Positions 15,843 through 25,717 of a stretch of DNA of 64,000 nucleotides are shown piece after piece. The number at the start of each line of letters is the position of its first letter. The stretch's first letter is position 1. The notes below the pieces were generated by a model. It was not told the DNA's origin. It worked only from the letters and a program-made list of their open reading frames with translations, and made no database searches. A program made the translations under genes and the position numbers. The stretch spans positions 62,001-126,000 of the forward strand of contig NZ_JBHSGI010000002.1 in assembly GCF_042654245.1 (NCBI RefSeq). Reading direction: 5' to 3'. The DNA is from Seohaeicola_A nanhaiensis (GTDB taxonomy: Bacteria > Pseudomonadota > Alphaproteobacteria > Rhodobacterales > Rhodobacteraceae).

Positions 15843-17045
15843 ATGCTGGGTCTCGACAAGAAAGATACCACGCTGCTGATCGTCGTTGCGGTGCTGGCCC
15901 TGTTCGCACCGTTCATCCTGAACCCGTTCCCGACGGGTTCGGCCATGGCGCAGTTCAACGCGGGTTATCCCGACCTGATGCAGCGTTTCGTGATCTTCGG
16001 CATCTTCGCCATAGGCTTCAACATCCTGTTTGGCCTGACCGGCTATCTGTCGTTCGGTCACGCCGCCTTCCTTGGCGTCGGCTCTTATGCGGCGGTCTGG
16101 ATGTTCAAGCTGCTCGGCTACAACGTGGTGCCGGGGATCATCCTGAGCGTGATCGTCGCTGGGATCTTCGCGCTGGTGATCGGGTATATCAGTCTGAGGC
16201 GGTCAGGGATCTATTTCTCGATCCTGACGCTGGCCTTTGCGCAGATGTCTTTTGCCATGGCCTATTCGGTGCTGACACCGATCACCAACGGCGAGACCGG
16301 GTTGCAGGTCTATTCCAGCGACACGCCGATCTTCCAGAGCGCCACCGACCCGACGGTGCCGCACCTCTTCGGGCTGGTGATGCGGGAAACCTACACGATG
16401 AAGGCGGGGGCCTGGTCGTTCGACTTCAACTACGGCTACTACCTCTGCGCCATCATCCTGCTGGTCGCCTTCTATATCTCGATCCGCATCTTCCGCTCGC
16501 CCTTCGGCCTGATGCTGCGGGCGGTGAAGTCGAACCAGCAGCGCATGAATTACACCGGCCTCTCGGCACGGCCCTACACGCTGGCGGCCTTCGTCATCTC
16601 GGGCATGTATGCCGGTCTCGCCGGCGGCCTGCTCGCCTCGATGGACCCGCTGGCCGGCGCCGAGCGGATGCAGTGGACTGCGAGCGGCGAGGTGGTGCTG
16701 ATGACCATCCTAGGTGGCGCGGGCACGCTGATCGGGCCCATCCTGGGCGCGGGCTTCATCAAGTACTTCGAGAACATTTTCTCGAAGATCAACGAAACCA
16801 CGCTGCATGGCTGGTTCTCGTGGCTGCCCGACCCGATCGAGGATCCGCTGGTCTGGCTGCTTGAACACTTCGTCGGCGGCGGCTGGTCGTTGACGCTGGG
16901 CGCGCTGTTCATGCTGGTCGTGATCTTCCTGCCGGGCGGTCTGGTCGAAGGGGGCCAGCGTCTTGGGCGGATGGTGCGCGGCAAGGCCAAGAAAACCGAA
17001 CCCGACACCGGCAAGTCCGCCGCAACGTCGCATCCGGCTGAATGA
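15843..17045 (+). CDS. Branched-chain amino acid-type ABC transporter permease, LivM-like (400 aa)
   Basis: The second permease of the importer has the LivM signature GFNILFGLTGYLSFGHAAFLG, the segment YISLRRSGIYFSILTLAFAQM, and the coupling region FRSPFGLMLRAVKSNQQRMNYTG. The C-terminus, after the last helix, is a charged tail (MVRGKAKKTEPDTG). The ATG is 3 nt after the preceding stop, with GGAGG inside the upstream gene's end, indicating coupled translation. It pairs with the LivH-like subunit to form the membrane channel. The ATPase gene follows after 12 nt. Confidence 0.91.
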   Translation: MLGLDKKDTTLLIVVAVLALFAPFILNPFPTGSAMAQFNAGYPDLMQRFVIFGIFAIGFNILFGLTGYLSFGHAAFLGVGSYAAVWMFKLLGYNVVPGIILSVIVAGIFALVIGYISLRRSGIYFSILTLAFAQMSFAMAYSVLTPITNGETGLQVYSSDTPIFQSATDPTVPHLFGLVMRETYTMKAGAWSFDFNYGYYLCAIILLVAFYISIRIFRSPFGLMLRAVKSNQQRMNYTGLSARPYTLAAFVISGMYAGLAGGLLASMDPLAGAERMQWTASGEVVLMTILGGAGTLIGPILGAGFIKYFENIFSKINETTLHGWFSWLPDPIEDPLVWLLEHFVGGGWSLTLGALFMLVVIFLPGGLVEGGQRLGRMVRGKAKKTEPDTGKSAATSHPAE

Positions 17046-17057
17046 GGAGGGCGCGAG

Positions 17058-17813
17058 ATGGGAATTCTTGAAGTCAAGAACGTCAACAAGCGCTTCGGCG
17101 GCCTCCAGGCCCTGAGCAATGTCAATCTCTCGGTGGCCGAGAACACGGTCCACGCCATCATCGGGCCAAACGGGGCGGGCAAATCGACCCTGCTGAATGT
17201 GCTGGTGGGCAAGCTGATCCCCGACACCGGGTCGGTGATGTTCGACGGCCAGTCGGTGCTGGGCCGTGCGCCCTACGAGATCAACCAGATGGGCATCAGC
17301 CGGGTGTTTCAGACGCCGGAGATCTTCGGCGACCTGACGGTGATGGAGAACATGATGATTCCCTGCTTTGCCAAGCGGGACGGCGCGTTCGAACTGAACG
17401 CCCTGACCACGGTTGGCCGGCAATCCGATATCGTGGACCGTGCGGAACAGATGCTGATCGACATGAAGATGATCGACAAGCGGCACATGCATGCCGCTTC
17501 GATGTCGCGCGGCGACAAGCGGCGGCTCGAGATCGGCATGTGCCTGTCCCAGCAGCCGCGCCTGCTGCTGCTGGACGAGCCCACCGCCGGGATGGCGCGG
17601 GCCGACACCAACAACACCATCGACCTGCTGAAGCAGATCAAGGCCGAACGCGACATCACCATCGCAATCATCGAACACGACATGCATGTGGTGTTCAGCC
17701 TGGCAGAACGGATCACCGTTCTGGCCCAGGGCACGCCGCTGGTGGAAGACACGCCGGACAAGATCAAGGGCCACCCGAAGGTGCGCGAAGCGTATCTGGG
17801 CGAAAGCGCGTAG
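17058..17813 (+). CDS. ABC transporter ATP-binding protein, LivG-like (251 aa)
   Basis: This ATPase has the Walker A GPNGAGKST, a signature region that reads SMSRGDKRRLEIGMCL rather than LSGGQ, the Walker B LLLLDEPTAGMARAD and the switch His in IIEHDMHVV. The LivG-like identity comes from the start (LEVKNVNKRFGGLQAL) and the insertion VFQTPEIFGDLTVMENMM. The signature loop S-R-G-D in place of S-G-G-E is a family variant and keeps the key Ser and Gly. It is 12 nt after the permease and 12 nt before the second ATPase, and together they power the importer. Confidence 0.91.
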   Translation: MGILEVKNVNKRFGGLQALSNVNLSVAENTVHAIIGPNGAGKSTLLNVLVGKLIPDTGSVMFDGQSVLGRAPYEINQMGISRVFQTPEIFGDLTVMENMMIPCFAKRDGAFELNALTTVGRQSDIVDRAEQMLIDMKMIDKRHMHAASMSRGDKRRLEIGMCLSQQPRLLLLDEPTAGMARADTNNTIDLLKQIKAERDITIAIIEHDMHVVFSLAERITVLAQGTPLVEDTPDKIKGHPKVREAYLGESA

Positions 17814-17825
17814 GAGGATTTTCCC

Positions 17826-18581
17826 ATGAACGTCAAACCCGACTTTTCGCAACACGCCAACCAGGCGGCCACCGCGCCGGCCTTCCTGTCGATCTGGGAC
17901 CTGCACGCCTACTACGGCGAGAGCTATATCGTGCAGGGCGTCAGCTTCAATGTGCACGAGGGCGAGATCCTTGCGCTTCTCGGTCGCAACGGCGCAGGCA
18001 AGACCTCGACCCTGCGTGCCATTGCGCGTCTGGGCAACCCCGAGCTGCGTCACGGCGAGGTCTGGCTCGACCACCAGCCGCTGCACACGATGAGCAGCTT
18101 TCAGGCTGCGCAGGCGGGTCTTGGACTGGTGCCAGAAGATCGCCGCATCATCTCGGGTCTGACCGTCGAGGAAAACCTGAAGCTCGCGCAGATCGCCCCG
18201 CCGATCGGCTGGTCGGTCGAGCGGGTCTACGAGCTGTTCCCGCGCCTGGGTGAGCGGCGCAAGCAGGAAGGTGTGACCCTTTCGGGCGGCGAACAGCAGA
18301 TGCTGGCGATCGCCCGCGCGCTGTGTCGCGATATCAAGGTGCTGTTGCTGGACGAACCCTACGAGGGGCTCGCGCCGGTGATCGTGGACGAGATCGAAAA
18401 GACCCTGATCACGATCAAGGAACTGGGCATCACCACGGTGATCGTCGAGCAGAATGCAGTGCGGGCGCTGGAACTTTCGGACCGTGCGGTGATCCTGGAC
18501 ACGGGCAGCGTCGTCTTCGACGGCACCGCCACCGAGGTTCTGGAGAACGAGGATCTGCGGGCGGAATATCTGGCGATCTGA
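17826..18581 (+). CDS. ABC transporter ATP-binding protein, LivF-like (251 aa)
   Basis: This is the second ATPase. It has the Walker A GRNGAGKTS, the LivF-type GLVPEDRRIISGLTVEENL, the signature TLSGGEQQML, the Walker B LLLDEPYEGLAP and IVEQNAVRAL in the switch region. About 20 extra residues at the N-terminus precede the usual start. The ATG follows AGGAGG. It is the last gene of the operon; a strong intrinsic terminator follows 33 nt after the stop. Partner of the LivG-like subunit. Confidence 0.91.
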   Translation: MNVKPDFSQHANQAATAPAFLSIWDLHAYYGESYIVQGVSFNVHEGEILALLGRNGAGKTSTLRAIARLGNPELRHGEVWLDHQPLHTMSSFQAAQAGLGLVPEDRRIISGLTVEENLKLAQIAPPIGWSVERVYELFPRLGERRKQEGVTLSGGEQQMLAIARALCRDIKVLLLDEPYEGLAPVIVDEIEKTLITIKELGITTVIVEQNAVRALELSDRAVILDTGSVVFDGTATEVLENEDLRAEYLAI

Positions 18582-18614
18582 GCGACCGGATATTTTTAGG
18601 CAAATTCCCTTTTT

Positions 18615-18648
18615 ACGGGCGGGTCTCCGGGCCCGCCCGTTTACTTTT
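18615..18648 (+). terminator. Intrinsic terminator of the ABC transporter operon
   Basis: The 9-bp stem ACGGGCGGG (18615-18623) / CCCGCCCGT (18632-18640) has an 8-nt loop and is followed by TTTACTTTTG. It lies 33 nt after the stop of the last transporter gene. Confidence 0.85.
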
Positions 18649-18714
18649 GATTAGGGCCTGTGGCCTCATTCTGTCTTGCGGGTGAGGGCTGCCATGCAAC
18701 GATGGAGCAGCGCG

Positions 18715-19008
18715 ATGAACATCAATCTTGGCGGCATTGTCCTGCCGCCTGCCTTTTCAAGCCAACCGACGCGGGTGACCGACGCGCCGGCGCTTTCCGT
18801 CCCGGCGCAACGGGCAGCCGTTCCGGTGCCCGCGGGCACGGAGGCCGACGAACCGCAAACCACCCCGCCGTCTGCGATGCAGCGCAAGATCATGGAGATT
18901 TTGCAGGCACAGGCCGAGGCGCTTGAAACCCGCGACATCGAAGGGCCGCGCGGCACCCCTGCGGACCGCTGGGCCTTTTCGATGGCGATGACCAGCCCGG
19001 CGGCCTGA
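18715..19008 (+). CDS. Hypothetical protein, proline/alanine-rich (97 aa)
   Basis: The ATG at 18715 follows GGAG at 18703-18706; a longer frame starting at 18676 is possible. The product begins MNINLGGIVLPPAF, has a disordered Pro/Ala/Thr-rich middle and a short helical segment, MQRKIMEILQAQAEAL. No signal, membrane segment or known motif is visible. It stands between the ABC transporter terminator and accB. Codon usage is like its neighbours but the low complexity makes it a weaker gene than most in this window. Confidence 0.5.
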   Translation: MNINLGGIVLPPAFSSQPTRVTDAPALSVPAQRAAVPVPAGTEADEPQTTPPSAMQRKIMEILQAQAEALETRDIEGPRGTPADRWAFSMAMTSPAA

Positions 19009-19152
19009 CGCCGGCCAGGGTGTGTCCTGCCCCGGCGCGCCGCTGACAGCGTGCCGACAGCGCTTTTCATGGCCGATTCCTTGCCCTATAAGCTGGGCAC
19101 AGGACAAGACCCGCATCGAGACGGGCCTAAGCAGTACCGGGCGAGGACCATC

Positions 19153-19644
19153 ATGTCAGAGAAGAAACACGAGGCCGATGTCGCATTCATCAAGGCCCTT
19201 GCCGAGCTTTTGCGCGACAACGACCTGACCGAATTGCAGGTCAAACGCGAATACGGCGATGACGATACTTTGAGCGTCCGCGTCAGCCGCATGATCCCGG
19301 CTCCTGTCGCTGCACCCGCACCCGCCGCGGTGTCAGTGGCCGCTCCGGCCGCCGCGCCTGCCGCGGCACCGGCCTCACCCGCCGCCGCGAGCGAGGATCC
19401 GGCAGACCATCCTGGCGCCGTCAGTTCGCCCATGGTGGGCACCGTCTATCTTCAGCCGGAGCCCGGCGCCCCGTCTTTCATCAGCGTCGGCGCTCAGGTC
19501 AGCGAGGGGGACACCCTCCTGATCGTCGAAGCGATGAAGACCATGAACCACATCCCGGCACCGCGCGCCGGCACCATCAAGCGGATCCTGGTCGGCGACG
19601 GCGACGCGGTGGAATACGGCACCCCGCTGGTCATTCTGGAATAG
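19153..19644 (+). CDS. accB: Acetyl-CoA carboxylase biotin carboxyl carrier protein (163 aa)
   Basis: BCCP carries the biotin that shuttles CO2 in the first step of fatty-acid synthesis. The protein has an N-terminal helical segment (ADVAFIKALAELLRDNDLTELQVK), a long Ala/Pro linker and the biotinyl domain, with the modified lysine in VEAMKTMNHIPAP. The C-terminus, DGDAVEYGTPLVILE, is typical. I start at the ATG at 19153; upstream codons do not look like accB. The biotin carboxylase gene follows after 12 nt, the standard accBC pair. Confidence 0.96.
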   Translation: MSEKKHEADVAFIKALAELLRDNDLTELQVKREYGDDDTLSVRVSRMIPAPVAAPAPAAVSVAAPAAAPAAAPASPAAASEDPADHPGAVSSPMVGTVYLQPEPGAPSFISVGAQVSEGDTLLIVEAMKTMNHIPAPRAGTIKRILVGDGDAVEYGTPLVILE

Positions 19645-19656
19645 GTCCGGCGCGCA

Positions 19657-21009
19657 ATGTTCGATAAAATCCTGATCGCCAACCGTGGAGAGATCGCCCT
19701 GCGTGTGGTCCGCGCCGCACGCGAGATGGGCATCGCCTCGGTGGCCGTGCATTCGACCGCCGACAGCGATGCGATGCATGTGCGCATGGCCGACGAGTCG
19801 GTCTGCATCGGCCCGCCGCCCAGCCCGCAAAGCTATCTGTCGATCCCCGCGATCATCGCCGCCTGCGAGATCACCGGCGCGCAGGCGATCCACCCCGGCT
19901 ATGGATTTCTGTCGGAGAATGCCGGCTTCGTGCAGGTGGTCGAGGATCACGGGCTGACCTTCATCGGCCCGACCGCGGAACACATCCGCATCATGGGCGA
20001 CAAGATCACCGCCAAGGACACGATGAAGAAGCTCGGTGTGCCCTGTGTGCCGGGTTCGGACGGCGGCGTTCCGGATCTGGCGACGGCAAAGAAGGTCGGC
20101 GCGGAGATCGGCTATCCGGTTATCATCAAGGCCACCGCAGGCGGCGGCGGCAAGGGCATGAAGGTGGCCCGAAATGACGCTGAAATGGAGCGCGCCTTCC
20201 AGACCGCCCGCTCGGAGGCGAAGGCCAACTTCGGCAATGACGAAGTTTATATCGAGAAATACCTGACCACGCCGCGCCACATCGAGATCCAGGTCTTTGG
20301 CGATGGCAAGGGCAAAGCAGTGCATCTGGGCGAGCGCGACTGTTCCCTGCAACGGCGCCACCAGAAGGTCTTCGAAGAAGCGCCCGGCCCGGTCATCACG
20401 CCCGAGGAACGTGCGCGCATCGGCAAGGTCTGCGCCGACGCCGTCGCGCGGATCAACTATATCGGTGCCGGCACCATCGAGTTTCTCTACGAGAACGGCG
20501 AATTCTATTTCATCGAGATGAACACCCGGCTTCAGGTGGAACACCCGGTGACCGAGGGCATCTTCGGCGTCGATCTCGTGCGCGAACAGATCCGCGTCGC
20601 GGCCGGCCTGCCGATGTCGTTCAGCCAGGATCAACTGAAGATCAACGGTCACGCCATCGAAGTGCGCATCAACGCCGAAAAGCTGCCGAACTTCGCCCCC
20701 TGCCCCGGCAAGATCACCCAATATCATGCACCGGGCGGCCTTGGCGTGCGAATGGATTCGGCGTTGTACGACGGCTATCGCATTCCGCCCTACTACGACT
20801 CGCTGATCGGCAAGCTGATCGTGCACGGCCGCGACCGGCCCGAAGCGCTCGCTCGCCTCTCGCGCGCGCTGGGTGAACTGATCGTCGATGGCGTCGACAC
20901 CACCGTGCCTCTGTTTCATGCGCTGTTGCAGGAGCCCGAAATTCTTGAGGGCAGCTACAACATCCACTGGCTGGAGCACTGGCTCGAAACCCATCTCGGC
21001 GGAGCGTAA
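19657..21009 (+). CDS. accC: Acetyl-CoA carboxylase biotin carboxylase subunit (450 aa)
   Basis: AccC uses ATP and bicarbonate to carboxylate the biotin on AccB. The ATP-grasp enzyme is complete: start MFDKILIANRGEIALRVVRA, the nucleotide loop KATAGGGGKGMK, the catalytic and metal segment FYFIEMNTRLQVEHPVTE, and the C-terminal domain ending in HWLEHWLETHLGGA. Length and order match the family. It is 12 nt after accB, and aat follows 24 nt later on the same strand. That accB-accC-aat order, with DUF2155 convergent at the end, is common in related genomes. Confidence 0.97.
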   Translation: MFDKILIANRGEIALRVVRAAREMGIASVAVHSTADSDAMHVRMADESVCIGPPPSPQSYLSIPAIIAACEITGAQAIHPGYGFLSENAGFVQVVEDHGLTFIGPTAEHIRIMGDKITAKDTMKKLGVPCVPGSDGGVPDLATAKKVGAEIGYPVIIKATAGGGGKGMKVARNDAEMERAFQTARSEAKANFGNDEVYIEKYLTTPRHIEIQVFGDGKGKAVHLGERDCSLQRRHQKVFEEAPGPVITPEERARIGKVCADAVARINYIGAGTIEFLYENGEFYFIEMNTRLQVEHPVTEGIFGVDLVREQIRVAAGLPMSFSQDQLKINGHAIEVRINAEKLPNFAPCPGKITQYHAPGGLGVRMDSALYDGYRIPPYYDSLIGKLIVHGRDRPEALARLSRALGELIVDGVDTTVPLFHALLQEPEILEGSYNIHWLEHWLETHLGGA

Positions 21010-21033
21010 GGCGCCGCCGGCGACAAGCGCGCG

Positions 21034-21666
21034 ATGGAGCTAAGTCCCGACCTTCTTCTGCACGGTTATTCCATCGGGATCTTCCCGATGGCCGCCCATC
21101 GCAACGACCCCGAGGTGTTCTGGGTGGATCCGCGCAGGCGGGGCATCTTCCCGCTGGACCGTTTCCACATCTCTCGTTCCCTGGCGCGGCGGATGCGGCG
21201 CGGCGGCTACCGGATCGCCCTGAACGAGGATTTTGCCGGCGTGGTGGACGGCTGCGCCGATCGCGCAGAAACCTGGATCAATGCGGAAATCCGCGAGATC
21301 TATATCGAACTGTTCCGTCGCGGCTCTGCCCACTCACTGGAGGTCTGGCAGGACGGACAACTGACCGGCGGTGTCTATGGCGTGACGCTGGGTGCGGCCT
21401 TCTTCGGTGAGAGCATGTTCTCGCGACGGACGGATGCCTCGAAGATCGCACTCGCCCATCTGGTAGACCACCTGCGCCAGGCCGGTTTCCAGCTGTTCGA
21501 CACGCAGTTTTTGACCGATCACCTCGCCTCACTGGGCGCCATGGAGATCAGCCGCGCGGAATATCACCGTCGGCTGGAACGCGCGCTCCCACGCGCCGCC
21601 GATTTCCTCGGGCCCGCGCTCGGCACGCCTCAGGACGTGATACAGCGCAATACCCAGACGTCATAA
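21034..21666 (+). CDS. aat: Leucyl/phenylalanyl-tRNA-protein transferase (210 aa)
   Basis: Aat adds Leu or Phe to proteins with N-terminal Lys or Arg, marking them for ClpAP degradation by the N-end rule. The family signatures are present: LLLHGYSIGIFPMA, VFWVDPRRRGIFPLD, then SLEVWQDGQLTGGVYGVTLGAAFFGESMFSR, and FDTQFLTDHLASLGA. Length is normal for the alphaproteobacterial form. The last 37 nt overlap the 3' end of the DUF2155 gene on the opposite strand. clpX and clpP are encoded a few kilobases on, though the N-end rule uses ClpA and ClpS. Confidence 0.95.
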   Translation: MELSPDLLLHGYSIGIFPMAAHRNDPEVFWVDPRRRGIFPLDRFHISRSLARRMRRGGYRIALNEDFAGVVDGCADRAETWINAEIREIYIELFRRGSAHSLEVWQDGQLTGGVYGVTLGAAFFGESMFSRRTDASKIALAHLVDHLRQAGFQLFDTQFLTDHLASLGAMEISRAEYHRRLERALPRAADFLGPALGTPQDVIQRNTQTS

Positions 21667-21995
21667 CGGTTGTGGTCCAGTGCGTTCAGGGCTGGCGCGG
21701 AGGCGATCATCCACCCCTGAAAGCGCACCTCGGGCGCATTCTGATCGCGGATCGTGAGATACGCAAAGGCATCGCCGGTCGGGTTGTTGACCGGATACCG
21801 GCAGTCGGCCAGTTGGACCTCGAGCCCGAATACGGCCTGGGTTCCGCCGCTGTTCACTTCGACATCGACGGTCTGTCCGTTCACCTTGTCGAGCCCGCGC
21901 AACACCGCGCCGGCTCCGGACGTGACTTCGGTCGACTTTTCCTGCGCGGTCGCCGGCAAGGCGAGCGCGAGCAGCAGGGCGAAGACGGGTTTCAC
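21630..21995 (-). CDS. DUF2155 periplasmic protein (121 aa)
   Basis: The product starts at a GTG overlapping the mlaD stop (GTGA) and has a signal peptide, MKPVFALLLALALPATA. The mature part contains the DUF2155 signature: GAVLRGLDKVNGQTVDVEV, then VQLADCRYP and EVRFQGWMIASAPALNALDHNRYDVWVLRC. Two cysteines about 55 residues apart could form a disulfide. The family is widespread in alphaproteobacteria, usually next to mlaD and NDUFA12 genes, and its function is unknown. The 3' end overlaps aat by 37 nt, tail to tail. Confidence 0.88.
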   Translation of the reverse strand: MKPVFALLLALALPATAQEKSTEVTSGAGAVLRGLDKVNGQTVDVEVNSGGTQAVFGLEVQLADCRYPVNNPTGDAFAYLTIRDQNAPEVRFQGWMIASAPALNALDHNRYDVWVLRCITS

Positions 21996-22471
21996 TGGGA
22001 CGCAGCGTCGTCGGAGGCGGCGCTGTCCCCGCCGCCGCCAACGAACTTGACCAGCAGCTGGATCAGGCTGACCGCGCCCTGGGTGTCTTCGATGATCCCG
22101 CCTGCCTCGAGATAGTCGAGCGACCCGCCAGGCATGATTTCCAGAAAGTTCCCGCCCAGAAGTCCCTCCGATGAAATCACTGCGGCGCTGTCGTCTGGAA
22201 TCTCGATTCCGTTGGAAACCGAGAACCGGGTGTCGGCGCGATAGGTCGTCGGGTTCAGCGCGACATCCGTCACGGTGCCGATCTTGACCCCGGCCAGGCG
22301 CACATCGGTGCCCACAGTCACCCCTTCGAGCGAGCGGAAGGAGGCGGCCAGCTCGTAACCCGAAGACGATTTGCTGAGACCCGTAGTTTGGACCGTGTAA
22401 AAGCCGAAGGCCAGCGCGGCCGCCAGAACGGCGCCTCCGACCAGCACTTCCGTTGTGTTATGCGTGCTCAT
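21992..22471 (-). CDS. mlaD: MlaD-family phospholipid-transport protein (159 aa)
   Basis: MlaD is the MCE-domain subunit of the Mla system, which moves phospholipids between outer and inner membranes. It has one N-terminal membrane helix (VLVGGAVLAAALAFGFYTV), then the MCE domain with FRSLEGVTVGTDVRLAGVKIG and EGLLGGNFLEIMPGG, and a short C-terminal helix followed by a Gly/Ser/Ala tail. The ATPase and permease genes (mlaF, mlaE) are not in the window. It lies 20 nt after the NDUFA12 homologue and overlaps DUF2155 by 4 nt, so all three are probably cotranscribed. Confidence 0.9.
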   Translation of the reverse strand: MSTHNTTEVLVGGAVLAAALAFGFYTVQTTGLSKSSSGYELAASFRSLEGVTVGTDVRLAGVKIGTVTDVALNPTTYRADTRFSVSNGIEIPDDSAAVISSEGLLGGNFLEIMPGGSLDYLEAGGIIEDTQGAVSLIQLLVKFVGGGGDSAASDDAASQ

Positions 22472-22491
22472 GTCTACTCTCTGGCCCGCGA

Positions 22492-22875
22492 TTATTCCGG
22501 GCTCCAGGCCTCGTAGTCCTTGCGCTCCACCGGATCAGCCCGTCGAAGCGATCCTGCGGGCACATAGGCCAGCGGCGATCCTGTCAGGTTCACCTGATGC
22601 GGCTTCTCCCAGGCCTTGTGGACCAAAGGCCGTGACGTTGGTGGCTCGGCCCAGGTGCGGTGCAGCCAGCCGTGCCATTCCGGGTCTATCCGGCTGGCCT
22701 CGACCTCGCCGTTGAAGATGACCCAGCGCTTGCTGTCATCGGCATTGCGATAAAAGACGTTGCCCTGCGTGTCTTTCCCCACCTCGATGCCCTTGCGCCA
22801 GGTGAAGAGCTGCGTGTTCAGCGTCTGCCCGTTCCACCAGGTGAAAGCGCGCAGCAACGTGTTCAGGATGCCCAT
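22492..22875 (-). CDS. NDUFA12-family NADH dehydrogenase-associated subunit (127 aa)
   Basis: It is homologous to the mitochondrial complex I accessory subunit B17.2/NDUFA12, which alphaproteobacteria share with mitochondria. Typical features are FTWRKGIEVGKDTQGNVFY, RWVIFNGEVEASRIDPEWHGWLH and HKAWEKPHQVNLTGSPLAYVPAGSL. I start at the ATG at 22875 (MGILNTLLRAF); the longer frame is not conserved-looking. It is soluble and likely binds the peripheral arm of complex I near the membrane. It leads the small operon with mlaD and DUF2155. Confidence 0.9.
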   Translation of the reverse strand: MGILNTLLRAFTWWNGQTLNTQLFTWRKGIEVGKDTQGNVFYRNADDSKRWVIFNGEVEASRIDPEWHGWLHRTWAEPPTSRPLVHKAWEKPHQVNLTGSPLAYVPAGSLRRADPVERKDYEAWSPE

Positions 22876-22969
22876 GAATGCCTCGTTCCAAGCCTTGCTT
22901 CGATATGGCCCAATTGCCCGCAAAGGTCCAGTCTGGATCGGTTCGAACGGGCGGGCCGGCGGAAATGTC

Positions 22970-23332
22970 TCAGGCCGGCAAGAGCGCGGTCACCTCGATC
23001 TCGATCCGGAAGGAGGGGTCGATCAGATTGGCTTCGATCATGGTCGCGGCGGGCGGATTGGCGCCGAAAGCCTCGCGCAGAAGCGGCCAGCAGGGTTCAA
23101 ATTCAGCGGCATCCGGAAGATAGTAGGTCACGCGCACGGCATGCTCCAGTCCGCTGCCGGCCTCGGTCAGGGCCTTGGCGATGATGCCCAGTGCCGAACG
23201 GCATTGGTCCACCACGGTCTCCCCCTGCCCGACCGTTCCGGCCACATGGACGAATCCTCCCGCGACGACCGCGCGGCAATAGCCGATTTTGGCCTCATAG
23301 GCGCCGCCGGAATGAATGCGTCGAATGGTCAT
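22970..23332 (-). CDS. RidA/YjgF-family protein (120 aa)
   Basis: RidA proteins hydrolyse reactive enamine/imine intermediates made by PLP enzymes. The protein has FVHVAGTVGQ, GLEHAVRVTYYLPDAAEF and NPPAATMIEANLIDPSFRIEIEVTALL. Canonical RidA has an Arg in the PAR(S/T) segment; here it reads PPAAT, so that Arg is missing, which suggests the YjgF subgroup with uncertain activity. It stands between the NDUFA12 gene and a hairpin downstream of clpX on the same strand. I do not assign it to a pathway. Confidence 0.85.
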   Translation of the reverse strand: MTIRRIHSGGAYEAKIGYCRAVVAGGFVHVAGTVGQGETVVDQCRSALGIIAKALTEAGSGLEHAVRVTYYLPDAAEFEPCWPLLREAFGANPPAATMIEANLIDPSFRIEIEVTALLPA

Positions 23333-23357
23333 GATCGCCCCCTGTGCTTGGTGGTGT

Positions 23358-23386
23358 GGGCACTCTGCCGGACTGGCAGGGTGCCC
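23358..23386 (-). terminator. Strong hairpin after clpX, possible terminator
   Basis: GGGCACTCTGCC (23358-23369) pairs with GGCAGGGTGCCC (23375-23386) around a 5-nt loop, with one G-T pair. It lies 22 nt past the clpX stop in the direction of clpX transcription. There is no clear T-run after it, so termination is likely rather than certain. Confidence 0.45.
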
Positions 23387-23407
23387 GCAAATGGGGTCGA
23401 CGGTGGC

Positions 23408-24673
<1,266 letters not shown>

Positions 24674-24813
24674 GGCCTACCTTTCGGCTTCGAAGTTCGT
24701 CATGTCCCGCTTGCCTGTCGGGGTTCCGTCCGTCTGCTTGGCGTCAAGCTTAGGACAGGGACCAGGGCACCACAATCGCAAATAACGCGAGGGTCGGTGG
24801 TGCCGGCACCCAT

Positions 24814-25440
24814 TTAGCTGGATGCCGCCTTTTCGCGGTTTTCGACGATCTCGTCGATATGACCCCAGGCCTTCGCCTCTTCCGGGGACATGAAGTTGTC
24901 GCGGTCCAGCGCCTTTTCGACATCTTCCTTCGTCCGGCCCGTGTGCTTGACGTAGATTTCGTACAGCCGGTCCTTGAGTTTCTGCGTCTCGGCGGCGTGA
25001 ATCATGATGTCCGAAGCCTGGCCACGGTATCCGCCCGAGGGCTGGTGGACCATGATCCGCGCGTTCGGCAGCGAAAAGCGCATTCCAGGCGCCCCGCCGG
25101 CCAGAAGGACCGAACCCATCGATGCGGCCTGACCGATGCAAACTGTCGAGATCTTGGGACGAATGTACTGCATCGTGTCATAAATCGACAGTCCCGAGGT
25201 AACCACCCCGCCCGGACTGTTGATATACATCGAAATTTCCTTCGAGGGGTTCTCGGCCTCGAGGAACAGCAGCTGCGCCACGATCACGGTCGCCATCTCG
25301 TCGTGTACAGGACCGGCAACGAAAATGATCCGTTCCTTCAGAAGGCGCGAGAAGATGTCATAGCGAATGGATCCGCGCGAGGTGGTCTCTTCCACCGTCG
25401 GGATGATGAAGTTTGTCAGTTTGTCGATCGGGTCGAACAT
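24814..25440 (-). CDS. clpP: ATP-dependent Clp protease proteolytic subunit ClpP (208 aa)
   Basis: This is the serine peptidase that forms the Clp degradation chamber. The catalytic Ser is in GQAASMGSVLLAGG, the His in NARIMVHQPSGGYRGQA and the Asp in KALDRDNFMSPEEA. The start MFDPIDKLTNFIIPTVEETT and the end ENREKAASS are normal for alphaproteobacteria. It is followed by clpX on the same strand. The upstream 25441-25717 region must hold its promoter. Confidence 0.98.
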   Translation of the reverse strand: MFDPIDKLTNFIIPTVEETTSRGSIRYDIFSRLLKERIIFVAGPVHDEMATVIVAQLLFLEAENPSKEISMYINSPGGVVTSGLSIYDTMQYIRPKISTVCIGQAASMGSVLLAGGAPGMRFSLPNARIMVHQPSGGYRGQASDIMIHAAETQKLKDRLYEIYVKHTGRTKEDVEKALDRDNFMSPEEAKAWGHIDEIVENREKAASS

Positions 25441-25667
25441 GGGCCTGCCTCATTCCTGTCGCGTGAATGCTTACGCCTAAGGTGCTAACACAGTCTTAGT
25501 GTCGCCCTCGGGGGGCCGCAAGGGCCAGGGGGCGAAAGCGGCGCGCGCACGATTAACGAGTTGTTGATTTTGTCACCCCGCCTATTTGGGGCGTTGCCTG
25601 CGAGCGATCAATCCCGCAGCGCCCGAAAAATTGTCGCGTCGCTGCCGGGTGAGCCATCAGACGCAAT

Positions 25668-25701
25668 GCCGCCCGCCCCCCTGTGAGAGGGAGCGGGCGG
25701 C
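25668..25701 (-). terminator. GC-rich hairpin after soxD, possible terminator
   Basis: GCCGCCCGC (25668-25676) and GCGGGCGGC (25693-25701) form a 9-bp stem just past the soxD stop, before the clpP promoter region. No T-run follows in the soxD direction, so it could be a Rho-assisted or weak terminator. It would separate the sox operon from clpP. Confidence 0.4.
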
Positions 25702-25717
25702 GCAGGGGGCGACGGAT

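Noticed and set aside
19375..20994. 539-codon minus-strand open frame opposite accC
   Set aside because: Antisense of a highly conserved gene with no protein-like features.
21630..21666. 37-nt tail-to-tail overlap of aat and DUF2155 as a sign of frameshift
   Set aside because: Both proteins end normally for their families; convergent overlaps of this size occur in compact genomes.
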